A stretch of 41,000 nt of DNA from Cristatella mucedo (lineage: Eukaryota; Bryozoa; Phylactolaemata; Cristatellidae), in the NCBI GenBank assembly GCA_009760855.2, contig WPIO01000061.1, positions 1,257,501 through 1,298,500 of the forward strand, read 5' to 3'. Of this stretch, positions 20,897-30,859 are shown piece after piece (position 1 is the stretch's first letter; each line of letters starts with the position of its first letter). Position numbers and translations under genes: made by a program. Below the pieces are notes generated by a model. It worked only from the letters and a program-made list of their open reading frames with translations. It was not told where the DNA came from and made no database searches.

Positions 20897-21045
20897 CTCG
20901 ACTGGTTTGGTCATGCGGTTAAGGTGCTCGCCCAACCAAGGTCTTGCTGAGGTCGTGGGCTCGAGCCCCGAGGCATATATGAAGTGCCTGAATAGAGATT
21001 AAGTCCTCTTGGGGCGCTATACAAATGAATTATATTTATTTATTT
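20897..21045 (+). mobile_element. SINE1 copy
   Basis: 'ctggtttggtcatgcggtta', 'ggtcgtgggctcgagccccg', 'gagattaagtcctcttgggg' and 'gctatacaaatgaattat' followed by AT-rich sequence. LINE B resumes immediately after it. Confidence 0.85.
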
Positions 21046-21239
21046 GACCCAGCTAGGCTTCTCACTTTCTCTTTGCTGCACGATTTGAAGTCTGCTGGCT
21101 ACCTAATGTGCAGTGAAAGCCGCTTGGGCTTTGAGTGCGCTCTAGATTACTCTCCTGCGTGACATTCACCTAGACTTTGTGGCTTTGTGGTGTTACGAGC
21201 AGCAATACATTACATTACGACACATTACATTACATTCCG

Positions 21240-22095
21240 AACCGGTCCCAGATTGCGAGCCCGACCATCAGACGACGAACCGCCGGAAGCAAACGCAGGA
21301 ACGAGGCAGCCGTAGAGCCAAGCCGGACCTTTTCGCTGGCTAGCCACGCGTCGTCCTACGAGTCAAGGAGGCGGCGCTCAGTCGGCAGAGCACGTGGTCG
21401 CAAGCCCCGCACCGAGCGCAGCTGACCGAAGGCGCCGCACTGACGTCGACCGCGGCGTCGCGCAGCCGCCGCGCGTCGAGTCTCGTCCTTTTATGTGCCG
21501 GGAAACAGAGTGCAGTCTGCGGCGTGACCGCGAGCTCTCGCCGTCGTCCGAACGCGGCGCCCGAATGCGTCATCCGGATCGTGCGCCGGCGTGATTGATT
21601 AGGGAGCACACCACCCCTCTCCCACCGCAATTAATTAATTAGGGAACCCCACCCTCTATTCTAGCTACCGGCGGTGGGGGCGACTCGTAGCTGAGCCCTC
21701 CCGTGGGGGGGGGCTGGGGCCCGAGGCACGAGGGCCCTAGACTGTGGGCGACTTGGAATTTTTTTTTGAGCGTCGACTCTTATGCTGTCTGTGCGCCGCG
21801 CGCCGCCACTAGGGCTGGCTGCCAGCGCCGGAACTGTGCGCGCCAAGCCTCAGGACCCGGATGCATACTGCAGCGCCTGGAGTGTAGCGTCCGCTTCTAC
21901 AGTCTCCAGGCTTCGCAGGCCCTCAAAAATCCAAATCCTCTACCGAACAACTGCGTGCGCGCTCATTCCCGAACGAGTTCATCTCGGGCCTCCGTTGTCC
22001 TCACTTATTTTATCCACGCCGACCTCGAAGAGGTCCGGCTGTACCGTAGCTCTAAAATGCTGGAACAACAATGCGAGCCTTGATTGCGATAAGAA
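21240..22095. other. GC- and CpG-rich stretch
   Basis: Markedly richer in G, C and CpG than the surroundings, with several overlapping Arg/Ala/Pro-rich frames on both strands as expected from composition. It includes 'ggcgctcagtcggcagagca' (about 21371-21390), which resembles a tRNA A-box region. It could be an unmethylated promoter-like island or an old tRNA-derived repeat. No gene start can be supported. Confidence 0.4.
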
Positions 22096-22100
22096 AGAGA

Positions 22101-22178
22101 TATAATAATAATAATAATATTGCACTTGATAAAGCGCCCTCAGAGAACTTAATCTCTTTCTAGGCGCTTTACATTTGA
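22101..22178 (-). mobile_element. LINE A terminal tail, antisense
   Basis: (TAA)n followed by 'gataaagcgccctcagagaa' and 'ctctttctaggcgctttaca', the last ~75 bases of LINE A only. Confidence 0.85.
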
Positions 22179-22674
22179 GACGCAGGGTTTGCAGGTCTAG
22201 CGGGTTATAAGACGGAGAGACTATCGTTCTGACTCTTCCCATCTCATTGCAAGGCCTGCATTTGTTCAGCCTTAGATTTTTGGCTACCGCTCGCACCGGT
22301 AAGTCAAAGCCGCAGCCAACTTGAGGCAGCAGCCCCCCCCCCGAGCAGTAAGAACGTACGCAGCCAGCTCGTCGACTACGGTCTGAAAAGCACGGGCTTA
22401 GGAGGAGGAAGGCCTCGGGCGTGATTCGCAGTCAATGCTGCTTATCGCTATCAGCATCTGATCAATAAATTCCAAATAGGCTGAGTCGACGGCAGCAGGC
22501 CCGGGTGAGGAACCGACCCACAAGAGAAACGTCGGGTGCACGAGGGAGGCGAAAACGAATGTGTATGTGGCGTTATATTTTGAAAGCATCATTCGTACTC
22601 TGGTAGAGTCTCTCTGCTAGTTCTGCTGGATCTTTCGGAAGCGTCAGATAGAAAACTAAAATACCAGCTGATTT
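22179..22674. other. No recognisable feature
   Basis: No coding-like frame. Includes a 10-base C run at 22333-22342. Confidence 0.4.
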
Positions 22675-22675
22675 A

Positions 22676-22812
22676 GTATAGCGACAGAAGAGCCTTTAAG
22701 GCTATCGTCGCCGCCTGCAGCGGCAATAAAGGATCGCCCATCGCAGGCTTCGAACGCACAACCTCGGGACAGAGGTCGTGAAAAGCAACCGTCTTACTTA
22801 CTGGGCCTTCAC
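22676..22812 (-). mobile_element. SINE2 copy, antisense
   Basis: The reverse complement carries the tRNA-like head ('taagacggttgcttttcacg') and a B-box-like 'ggttgtgcgttcgaagcctg'. It also has a palindromic body ('ctttattgccgctgcaggcg') and ends 'ctcttctgtcgctata'. Confidence 0.8.
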
Positions 22813-23900
22813 GGCCTACAGCTTTTGATGTCATCGAGCGCAAAATATTTCTTGGGCAGCAGTCATCTCGCCCAAGCATCAAGGCACTGCTACAATGGTT
22901 TAGATTTGATCCTAATGAGAGAATTCAGATAGCAGATGCCTCTATCAGCAGTCATCCAGTGAGATTTTGAAGTGTGTCACGTCTGACGAAGTCGCTCAAC
23001 TATTAACAATGTTTACTTTTCTTCTTGCTGATATAATCGCCAAGCCCACGCAAGGCTTCCATTTTGATTCAGACGACGCGCAGCCGTTCTTTTTGGTTGG
23101 TCGCATCTCAAATTTCGCCAGCATCTCAAACTCTCTCAGCACCTTTGGAGCATGCATTGCTGAAATTCGCATTTGAATACTAATAGCGAACTTTAAAAAG
23201 CTAATGACGATAGAACCAACTTGACAATCCAGGGCATACTTAGCGCTACAAAGAATTGGAGAGCACAAGCCAAATTGGCTCGGCCGGCATATCTCCTGCA
23301 GCGTCTGTACGAATCCAGGGTGTCCTATCCCAAAATGACTTTTCACCACATGACCACATCGCCCCCAGATTCAAGTCTTGGTATTTTTTTTTATCTAGGA
23401 AACAATGCAAAAATTTGGATCAGGACACAACAGTCAAGCTGCTCAATGCATTCGTGACATCCGACCAGACTTCTGATACTTGCTACATGCCTGCATGCAG
23501 CAGGAGCCTCTAAGTTAAACTTGGCTTCTAGGCATGTCTATATGTAAACGTTACAGCTGCCACTGTTCCCCATATCTTACCATTATGCAGTGCCCCTCCA
23601 TAAACTAGCAGATCATCTTCAAGATTAATAATAATATAATAAGAATAATACATTTGATAAAGCTCCCTCAGAGAACTCAATCTCCTAGGCGCTTTACAAT
23701 GGCTGCAAAAGAGATTGCGTCACTCAGCTTTAGGTCTCGCCTTCTCTTGCTCAGGCCTACCAGCCTGAATTACTATCTCACCAGTTGCACCTAGCAGTCT
23801 TAGGATTCTGGTAGTTATCTTGCGCCCCTAACTAACTTCAAATCCCTTGGAGACCAAGCCTTCGGTTTCTACTGTGTTGGCATAGATATTGTTAGGTATT
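22809..23900 (+). mobile_element. LINE A relic, sense
   Basis: 'AFDVIERKIFLGQQSSRPS' at about 22817-22875 aligns with the LINE A motif A segment. 'LLADIIAKPTQGFHFDSDDA' (about 23025-23085) matches the active-site region with SDDA for ADDT. The C-terminal match near 23850 is 'TNFKSLGDQAFGFY'. Frames are shifted many times, and an antisense LINE A tail interrupts it at 23630-23712. Confidence 0.75.
23630..23712 (-). mobile_element. LINE A tail, antisense, inside a LINE A relic
   Basis: 'gataaagctccctcagagaa' and 'ctcaatctcctaggcgcttt' following TAA-type repeats. LINE A sense sequence is present on both sides. Confidence 0.75.
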
Positions 23901-24747
23901 ATATCTATGTTTTCTTATTAAATTACCTTTTAGGTAGCATCGGCGCTTGTCTGTAGATTTACAACACCGGGTATTTCCACGCCCGGACCGAAATAAACGT
24001 TTTGCAGCCTAGCTCTAGTCTTAAGTTATTTAAGAGGCACTTTGCAGAGACTGCTGGTGCTCTCCAACCGCAAACAGAACAGTTTCTATGCTTCCAAAAG
24101 TCTGAAAATAACTATCTAGACTGATACCACGTGATCTTACTTGACGAAATTCAAAAGAAGCTAACAAATATCTACCAGCTCCTCGCGTGCTTTATACAAG
24201 TGAATTGTCCTTTGTGTGCGCTTGTTCTCCTAATGTGCAAAGTGTGACCAACCAATTGATATGCTTTCTTTTAAGCATACTTACACTGACTTGAAAGAGG
24301 TTTTGTTCTTTTGGGAGGCTGTATAGATTTTATTTTCATTCTTATTAGTCGTAATTGCAAGCAAAATAGTAGTCCCTTGAACTGTGGCTTGGGCTCACAA
24401 CGCAAAACACGTTGCTGCATGCTTGCATACACAAAGTCTCATCTTTAAATGCATAGTGCAAGCTGTGTTTGAATGGAAAGCAATGAGAGTTTACTGGATG
24501 GCCAATACATAATGATTGGCAGGCTACAATTTGTTTTCTGGTTCGTTGTGCCGCCGTCATTGAGAGAGTATCGCTCATTATACCGTAAACGTTTCATTGC
24601 CAGAAAAAACGGCACAAAAGCAGCCACAGCAAAAGGCACATCCAAAAGTTTAAATAAATCTTTAGAACGAATCTTATAATGGAGCCTACCAAAATTGGTC
24701 CTTGTGACTTAATATGTGTTACATAATTCTCCACCTGTATAGTACGT
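23901..24747. other. No recognisable feature
   Basis: Overlapping short frames on both strands at 24345-24679 show no domain. No known repeat recognised. Confidence 0.4.
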
Positions 24748-24748
24748 T

Positions 24749-24925
24749 ATGGCACACTAGGTAAGGCGGTTGCTTTTCATGACCTCGGTCCCAAGGTCGT
24801 AGGTTCGAATCCTGTGGTGGGTGATGCTTTATCGCCGCTGCAAGCAGTGGTAACAGCGATAAAGGCTCGTCTGTCGCTATACAAAAGAGGCTGGTAAATT
24901 CACTTATATTTATTATTTTTTATGG
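24749..24925 (+). mobile_element. SINE2 copy
   Basis: 'atggcacactaggtaaggcg', a perfect B box within 'gtaggttcgaatcctgtggt', a hairpin-forming body ('atcgccgctgcaagcagtgg', 'taacagcgataaaggctcgt') and an end 'gtcgctatacaaaagaggct' with an AT-rich tail. Confidence 0.85.
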
Positions 24926-24976
24926 TAAATTGTTTAGCGAACAAGACCGGGATCAAGGCCTTAAGAAGCAAAGACT

Positions 24977-25895
24977 TGTATCTTCATCTGTAACTCCACA
25001 AAGCCACAAAGATAATGTGGGTGTTACGCAGGAGAGTTTTGTATAGCGCACTCTTGTATCTCCGTCAGTAACTCCACAAAGTCATAAAGACCATGTGGGT
25101 GTTACGCAGGAGAGTTTTGTATAGCGCACTCACAGCCTAAGCGGCTTTCGGTACTCATTCGGTAGCCAACAGACTTCGTCTCACGCAACAAAGAGAAAGT
25201 GGGAAGCATAGCAGAGTTAGGAGAGCAGTTGAGGTAGTGAGTAGCATAGAAGTAGCAGTTCAGGACCGCTAAAAAAGATGTGCCATAGTCGGCAGTTGGA
25301 GAGTAGATGTCGTTGCGTAAGAATTGTGGAAGCGAGTTCCACAGTCTAGGACCTGCAGAGCTAAAGCTTCTGTCGCCAACTGTCTTTAAGCGGAGGAATG
25401 GGACAGCTAATTTATTGTCCACACAGGACCTGAGAGCGCGAACAGGCTGAAACTGATGCAGCAGTTCAGCTAGGTACGAAGGAGCCAAGCCGTGGCGGGC
25501 CTTGTGGGTCAGCGTAAGAACTTTGCTCTGTATCCTTTGCTCAACCGGCAACCATCCTAGCTCTTTCAGCAAAGGAGACACGTGCTCAAACCGCTGGGAC
25601 TTGAAGACCAGCCTTGCAGCCATATTCATAGTCCGCTGTAGTGGCATAATAGCTTTCTTTGGTAGCCCAGCCAAAAGGGAATTACAATAATCAAGCCGAG
25701 ACAGAACTAAAGAGCTAGTTAAATTTTTTACAAGCCACTGTGGGAGACAGCTTCTAATCTTGGATAGGGATCGGATGTGATGGCTAGCTGTAGAGGTAGT
25801 CTTCTGAATGAAGCTTTTGAAATTGAGGCAGCTGTTGAACACGACACCTAGATTACGAGCACGTGGCGAAGGTCGCACAATAGCATCACCAATTA
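24977..25895 (-). mobile_element. LINE B 3' half, antisense, with duplicated terminus
   Basis: The minus-strand ORF (25102-25878, 258 codons) is open and nearly identical to the + copy at 16.7-17.5 kb, differing for example at LLKELGW versus LLEELGW. The LINE B terminus is present twice in tandem (24977-25053 and 25054-25131, offset 78 bases). Near 25899 it joins LINE A 3' UTR sequence in the same orientation. Confidence 0.9.
25102..25878 (-). CDS. LINE B reverse transcriptase C-terminal fragment
   Basis: 258 codons open on the minus strand, from '[16 protein letters not shown]' through 'LVLSRLDYCNSLLAGLPKKA', 'LGWLPVEQRIQSKVLTLTHK', 'GDRSFSSAGPRLWNSLPQFL' and a C-terminus rich in Cys and Ser. 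It lacks the RT catalytic core (no YADD) and all upstream domains, so it cannot be functional alone. It is useful as the uninterrupted version of the block that carries a stop codon at 16.8 kb. Confidence 0.85.
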   Translation of the reverse strand: MRPSPRARNLGVVFNSCLNFKSFIQKTTSTASHHIRSLSKIRSCLPQWLVKNLTSSLVLSRLDYCNSLLAGLPKKAIMPLQRTMNMAARLVFKSQRFEHVSPLLKELGWLPVEQRIQSKVLTLTHKARHGLAPSYLAELLHQFQPVRALRSCVDNKLAVPFLRLKTVGDRSFSSAGPRLWNSLPQFLRNDIYSPTADYGTSFLAVLNCYFYATHYLNCSPNSAMLPTFSLLRETKSVGYRMSTESRLGCECAIQNSPA

Positions 25896-25898
25896 GAT

Positions 25899-26650
25899 CA
25901 GCTTAGTGGCAATATGCACAGTGTCAGCACACATAAGCACGTAAAGGACGCATCACAGGGACCCACTAAATTCAGTGATAAATAGGTGCGTTTTTAATTT
26001 CTCTTTAAATGGGGTCAAGTCAGAAGATGTCGTGACGCAAGTCGGGAATTACTTCCAAGCTTTGGGGGGGATACGAACTAAAGGCACGGTCTCCAAAGGA
26101 TTCCAAAGGAGTCTTCCCAAGGAGTCCCGTCTAAGTGACTGGAGTCAGAATAGATGGTGATTCGGTGTGTTTCGCCTGTTAAGAACGTAGCTCTGATAGG
26201 ACCATTTAGTGAGTGACAAGATATGTGTAAGTCGATGAGCTGCCTAATAGGGAGCAGTGCAAGTCAGTGAGATTTGGTAATTGTTGTGTTTGAGACACAC
26301 TAGCTGCAGAGTTTTGCACGAACTGTTAGCAACTTGAACGGGCAGAAAGACCTGCAAGTATTGAGGTCCAGATGTCCAGAAGGCACGTCATAAATACGCA
26401 CGGAAAATATCTTGCATGTAGCGCTCCTACCTAATCAACCTTAATGTCTGCAAGGTTAAATTGCTGACTAAAGGCCGACTTGACTGTCCAGCTTGATACC
26501 CCGACTCCATGCAGGGGCTACACCATACAGGCTGGCTAATCCCGTTTAAGGTTAATGCTTTCCAGATGATGCCTAACACTGGGCTTGCCCGTAACTAGTT
26601 ATTTAGTTTCACCGCCATTTAATTGTAGAAAACTTGCTGCCTCCGAAGTA
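25899..26650 (-). mobile_element. LINE A relic, antisense
   Basis: Minus-strand 3' UTR ('gtgctgacactgtgcatatt') precedes ORF blocks. Antisense signs include 'cagaagatgtcgtgacgcaa', 'gactccatgc' and 'aacttgctgcc' near 26640. The tail is missing and replaced by LINE B at 25899. Confidence 0.65.
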
Positions 26651-26984
26651 AGAATGCCAGCAAACCCCTGTGTCTTAGCCCAGGAGTACAGCGCTTGCAC
26701 TTCACGTCCAGAAGTTTCTGCACCAGGCCTCCATTAGGCTTACTGCAGGCGTCGGTGAAAACCTTAAAGACGTCTCTGGTGCCATATAAATGGTGCTGTT
26801 TACTCAGCTAACCTTTACTTTAATTTAATTTACTTAAATTTCTAGGGATATTCAAAAACTATTTCATTAAAGTATCTTGAACTTCTTAAGGGAGCATGTC
26901 AAGAAAATACTTCTGCAATTGGTTCAACGATTGAATACTTGTCTAGAGTACCTTTCAAAAGACAAACATGCTAGAAATGGGATA
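26651..26984. other. No recognisable feature
   Basis: AT-rich, no coding-like frame. Confidence 0.4.
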
Positions 26985-27137
26985 TATATAAATATAATTC
27001 ATTTGTATAGCGCCCCAAGAGAACTTAATATCTATTCAGGCGCTTGACATATGCCTCGGAGCTCAAGCCCGCGACCTCAGTCAGACCTTGGTTGGGGCGA
27101 GCACCTTAACCGCTGGACCAACCCAGCGGGGATTGCA
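26985..27137 (-). mobile_element. SINE1 copy, antisense
   Basis: 'atttgtatagcgccccaaga', 'gaacttaatatctattcagg', 'gagctcaagcccgcgacctc' and 'cgagcaccttaaccgctgga' are the reverse complement of SINE1 from tail to head. Confidence 0.85.
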
Positions 27138-29740
27138 AGTTTTGACGACTTCCCCATAAAAGAAAAAAAGAATATGCAAGGCATGTCTTAACCGGATGTA
27201 AACCGGAAGAAAAATATCTAACAAATAACAAAATTCATCTATCTCTTCATCACACGTAATTTGCATCCCAACTTGTTAAACCTTAGTAGATCGAGGTACA
27301 TTCGTGAAGCTTGTTCCAGCCAACTCTTGTGACTTTCACACAACTTTATTTGCAGTATAGTTTGATGCCTTGTAAATTCCATCACTCGACTAATACTTTT
27401 CAAATCAGAATGGAATTTGAAATGTGAATTTAGCTCAGTTTGAGACACAACTTTCTAGGAAGTTTCCTATTTCGGTTGGACAGAGTTTGCATAAAGTGCA
27501 AATCTAGAAACCCCATGCCGAGCACTCTCGTGATAGATAGCGACAGCATAGACCAGTTAAGCCAACGTGACCATATCGAGACGTTTGGCAATGACAGTCA
27601 GCTTGTTGCTCCCTGGGGATTCTCGGAGACCTAGTGAGCTTGTAATCTAGAACCAGGAAGATGGTGCTGGAATCAGAGCATCCGATCGCTGCGACCTTTA
27701 CAGGCCGCAATGAAAGCTTGAACTTTAAACGCTGGTCGACGCCAAGAGAGCTCTGTTACTAAAAGGGCGATCGGCTAGGACCGGCCGCGCACGTCGATAA
27801 CGCGGCCTTCTCGGTCGGCAGGGGCCGAAACGATATCTGGAGCATGAGTTTTACGAGCCAATCAGCGAGGGATCATGTGTTCCTCCGCGAGCCGCTTCTT
27901 CGGATGCACCCCGATAGCGAGTATATTATAGAGCTGGAGGACCCTGCAGAGAGCTGCGTAGCTGAGAAAGTGCTCGAGGCTGAGCTGGCAGTCAACTGAA
28001 GCGGTAGCTCCCGTAGCCTGCCTTCGCACTCGCCTGGGGGGGCTGCGGGACCTAAAGACTCTCGCTAGGCACAAGATAATCCGCCTCTGACCAGCCTCGC
28101 TGCAGAAATCATGGCAGCCAATTTAATTAATACAGTCCGGCTCCGCATTTCTGCAGCACCTAAGAAAACTTTCATGGGAAATACGGTTGGCCACGGGGGA
28201 GAATAAACGAAAGGTGCAAAGCGACGTCGAAGCACGGAAAATTGCGTAAATAGTCCTACCCCCAGTGTGCCGAGAGCCGTCGGTCGTCGACGAGGTTTAG
28301 AGGGGTGAAGAAAATTCGCGTCGCAAGGCCTATTTCACTCAGTTATGCTACGTCGGTGTGGCTAGTGCGGTTTGAATCCTGCGCTGGAATCTCTGGGGTT
28401 GTTTGGTTGGGGGGGGCGATTACTAGGCATATGCAGTAACCGGTCTCCAGACGGCCATCCAGGTGGCCATCAGCGACCCTCGACCACAATGTAAGAGGTG
28501 TTTTCCCTATCGAGTTTGGTGTCTAGTACTTTCACGTAGGTATATTTTGTTAAAGGTGCGTGCGGTATACATCCGGTCGAAAGCCAGTCGAAGGTTACGC
28601 GTGGCAGACGCTAGAGACGATCCTACCAAAGAGAATCTTTGATAACATTGCGGTGAATAACACTGCAACTTTGATGCTGTTTCTGCATGCTAGTAGATCC
28701 TTCGTGTCGATGTCGCAACATTTCAGCAATAGGTTCCACTAACTGGGCAACCGGCGCAGAGCAGCCGCTAACTTGCAGGCCTTTGATGACGTCACGGTCA
28801 CCTGCGGATTTCTTGAGAAACTGGTAGTTTTAACGCATTGTCATCCAGCTACATATGCAACATATTTTAAATTTTCATCATCCTTTAATAAGCAGTCTAT
28901 CATTTAACCTAAGAGACATACCTCCAAGGCGCTCAGGCACGCCACTACGAGGCTTCGACAACTTGGTGTTGAGGGGACCAACAACTTTAAGGCTTCGATG
29001 CAAGACGCCGAGACTGTTTGATAATAACCAATAGATTGCAAAGGTATGCAAATATAGTGAATTTTATGTCCGTGCAGGCCTATTTTTACCGGATAATATG
29101 TTTCGCGCACTGCACAAGGAAAATCCCTGCCGTGTTTGCGGGTCTGCGTCGCCATTTTGATTCGTGAATGATTTTGGGAGCACTAACAAAAGCATAAAGT
29201 CGTGCAATTCGGCTTCCGGCGTGACATTTATTGAGCCTAAGTACTTGCAAGCTGTTCGGTTACTCGCTGAAGGTCACTTAGCGTTGGTTAAGTGAGATAT
29301 TACGCTTCTTTAAGTGATTCCGGGTAAGCTCCGTTGCTTTTTTTTTATATTGCTCCGAACGCTAGGGACCAATTGCTGTCATTCCTGACCATTGCAGTCG
29401 CGAATGATTCAAGTGCGGTTATCTCGATTTATCGGCGCGGACATCTATATTTGTAGGTCTGTGATGGCCAGGATGTTCGTATCGTGGTGCCCAGCCGGCT
29501 GGGTGTGAGCCTCCTGAGGCCTTCCAACATCGACCTGTATTCCTGCTGTTAATTTATGGAAAACCTGCAGAGTTTGGATCCTAGGAAGCAAGAGCTTTTT
29601 GAAGCAAGATTCCTTGGCACTAAGGCAAGCACTACTGATTATATTCTTCCAGATTTGCATTCGCTATTTGTTCCTCAAACACACACAAAATCTCACATAC
29701 CCTCAGGCACTCGCACAGTCACTTGTCGTGGATAGATTAT
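27138..29740. other. No confident gene; CpG-rich core at about 27.7-28.4 kb
   Basis: The 27700-28400 part is GC- and CpG-rich. A minus-strand frame (28904-29155) starts at 'caaaatggcg', a good start context, but has no recognisable domain and no clear splice donor. Near 28370 'gtgcggtttgaatcctgcgc' looks like an isolated B box. Nothing can be called firmly. Confidence 0.4.
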
Positions 29741-29742
29741 AG

Positions 29743-29921
29743 CAGTGGCTCTCAGCCTTCCTAATGCCGCGACCTTTTAGTACAGTTTCTCATGTTGTGA
29801 CGACCCCCGACCATAAAATTAGTGTGTGCAAAATGTGTGTTTTCTGGTGGTCTTAGACGACCCCTGTGAAAGAGTCGTTCGACCCCCAAAGGGGTCGCGA
29901 CCCACAGGTTGAGAACCGCTG
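29743..29921 (+). mobile_element. SPIN-like hAT MITE with TIRs and 8-bp target duplication
   Basis: Ends are 'cagtggctctcagcc' and 'ggttgagaaccgctg', an imperfect inverted repeat of about 15 bases. Flanks are 'gattatag' (29735-29742) and 'gtttatag' (29922-29929), 7 of 8 identical, as expected for hAT insertion. Interior blocks 'cttcctaatgccgcgacc', 'tctcatgttgtgacgacccc' and 'gtcgttcgacccccaaaggg' closely match SPIN-type nonautonomous elements as I remember them. At 179 bases it has no coding capacity and would need a transposase in trans. Confidence 0.88.
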
Positions 29922-29929
29922 GTTTATAG

Positions 29930-30858
29930 CCATTGACCCGTGGGTGCATCCTTAGAGCCCGACCGTAACTAATCAATGCGTTTGGTAGGTATATCAGAGT
30001 CCTTGTCTACAAATAATGCTCGTTTCATGTAAGTGATTTGGATTTGATCCTGCAGTATTTTGCTTTGCATGTGCAGCTGCAGCTATTTTTAAACAGCGTA
30101 GCACTAGGATTAGTTGAGAGGTCGGATTAAGACAGTAATGCTTGGTCACAACGATTTACTTGAATGAATGGTGGCAACCGTTCTTACATAGCTGCTATGC
30201 AGTTATGGTTTGTGATGCTGCCTAGCCAACATTTTTATCGAGATAAGGATTGCATAGGTTTCAGCATAATCTACTTACTGTTTACTTCCTTGCATGTATT
30301 GTAGTTGTACAGTGAGCATGCTGCCAAATCAGTATCGTGCTTTTTGGATTCAGATATTCTTATGCTGGCAAAGAGCATGCATGTTATCTTACTGCATCTA
30401 GCTGTTTGAGATTGGTGCTGGTAATGACCTTGATGTCTGCTCAGTAGTGACCACTTGTTGGTAGCGCCTTTTGTCGGCCACTGTGAAATCGTTCGTATGC
30501 AGCTACATCACCACCCAGGGGATTCTATGCCATAACTAGTGATTAATGTACAATGCAAATTCTACCGGCTGTAGGCATGTCTTACTAACGCTTATGCTTC
30601 TGCTCTGCTAAGTTTCAGCAGGTATGCTGTGCACTTGTGTTCCCGTTGACAGCAGTGTGTCTTTCTTTTAGTTTGCCACATCCCGTGTCCACGAGTTTCC
30701 CGTTTTTTGCCCTACCTGCTGCTGTGAGCAAACCTTCGGCTAAAGTTATATTTTATCAATCAGGAGAGTTGTTGTCAAATGAAGCATCTTAACAATGCCC
30801 TCCCAAGTGACTTGTGCAACTATTAAGACTAAATCCCAAGCATGCCCAACTCCTGATA
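29930..30858. other. No recognisable feature
   Basis: AT-rich, no coding-like frame or known repeat. It could be intron or intergenic DNA. Confidence 0.4.
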
Positions 30859-30859
30859 T

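Larger units (their letters stand above)
18780..21225 (+). mobile_element. LINE B copy hosting nested insertions
   Basis: The longest LINE B copy, badly decayed. 'HSNEIEIAFLRVSNDIL' and 'HLDLSAA' at 18840-18930 match the RT region around motif A. The active-site Asp pair reads EF instead of DD ('YAEFTQLYLTFK', 19195-19235). Sequence continues at 19424-19745 and 20198-20688, and ends at 21046-21225 ('cgcttgggctttgagtgcgc', then an acatt-rich tail). Interruptions are a CA/TA microsatellite, a LINE A copy, a LINE A tail and a SINE1. Confidence 0.75.

Noticed and set aside
21394-22083. Several Arg/Ala/Pro-rich frames in the GC-rich stretch
   Set aside because: High GC lowers stop frequency in all frames; frames overlap on both strands with no domain or splice pattern.
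24749-24840. A functional tRNA gene
   Set aside because: The B box is perfect, but no complete cloverleaf with paired acceptor stem can be drawn and the same unit recurs with a common 3' body, so it is the SINE2 head.
28904-29155. Minus-strand 83-codon frame starting 'MATQTRKHGRD'
   Set aside because: Good start context only. No domain, no donor, and composition toward the end looks random.
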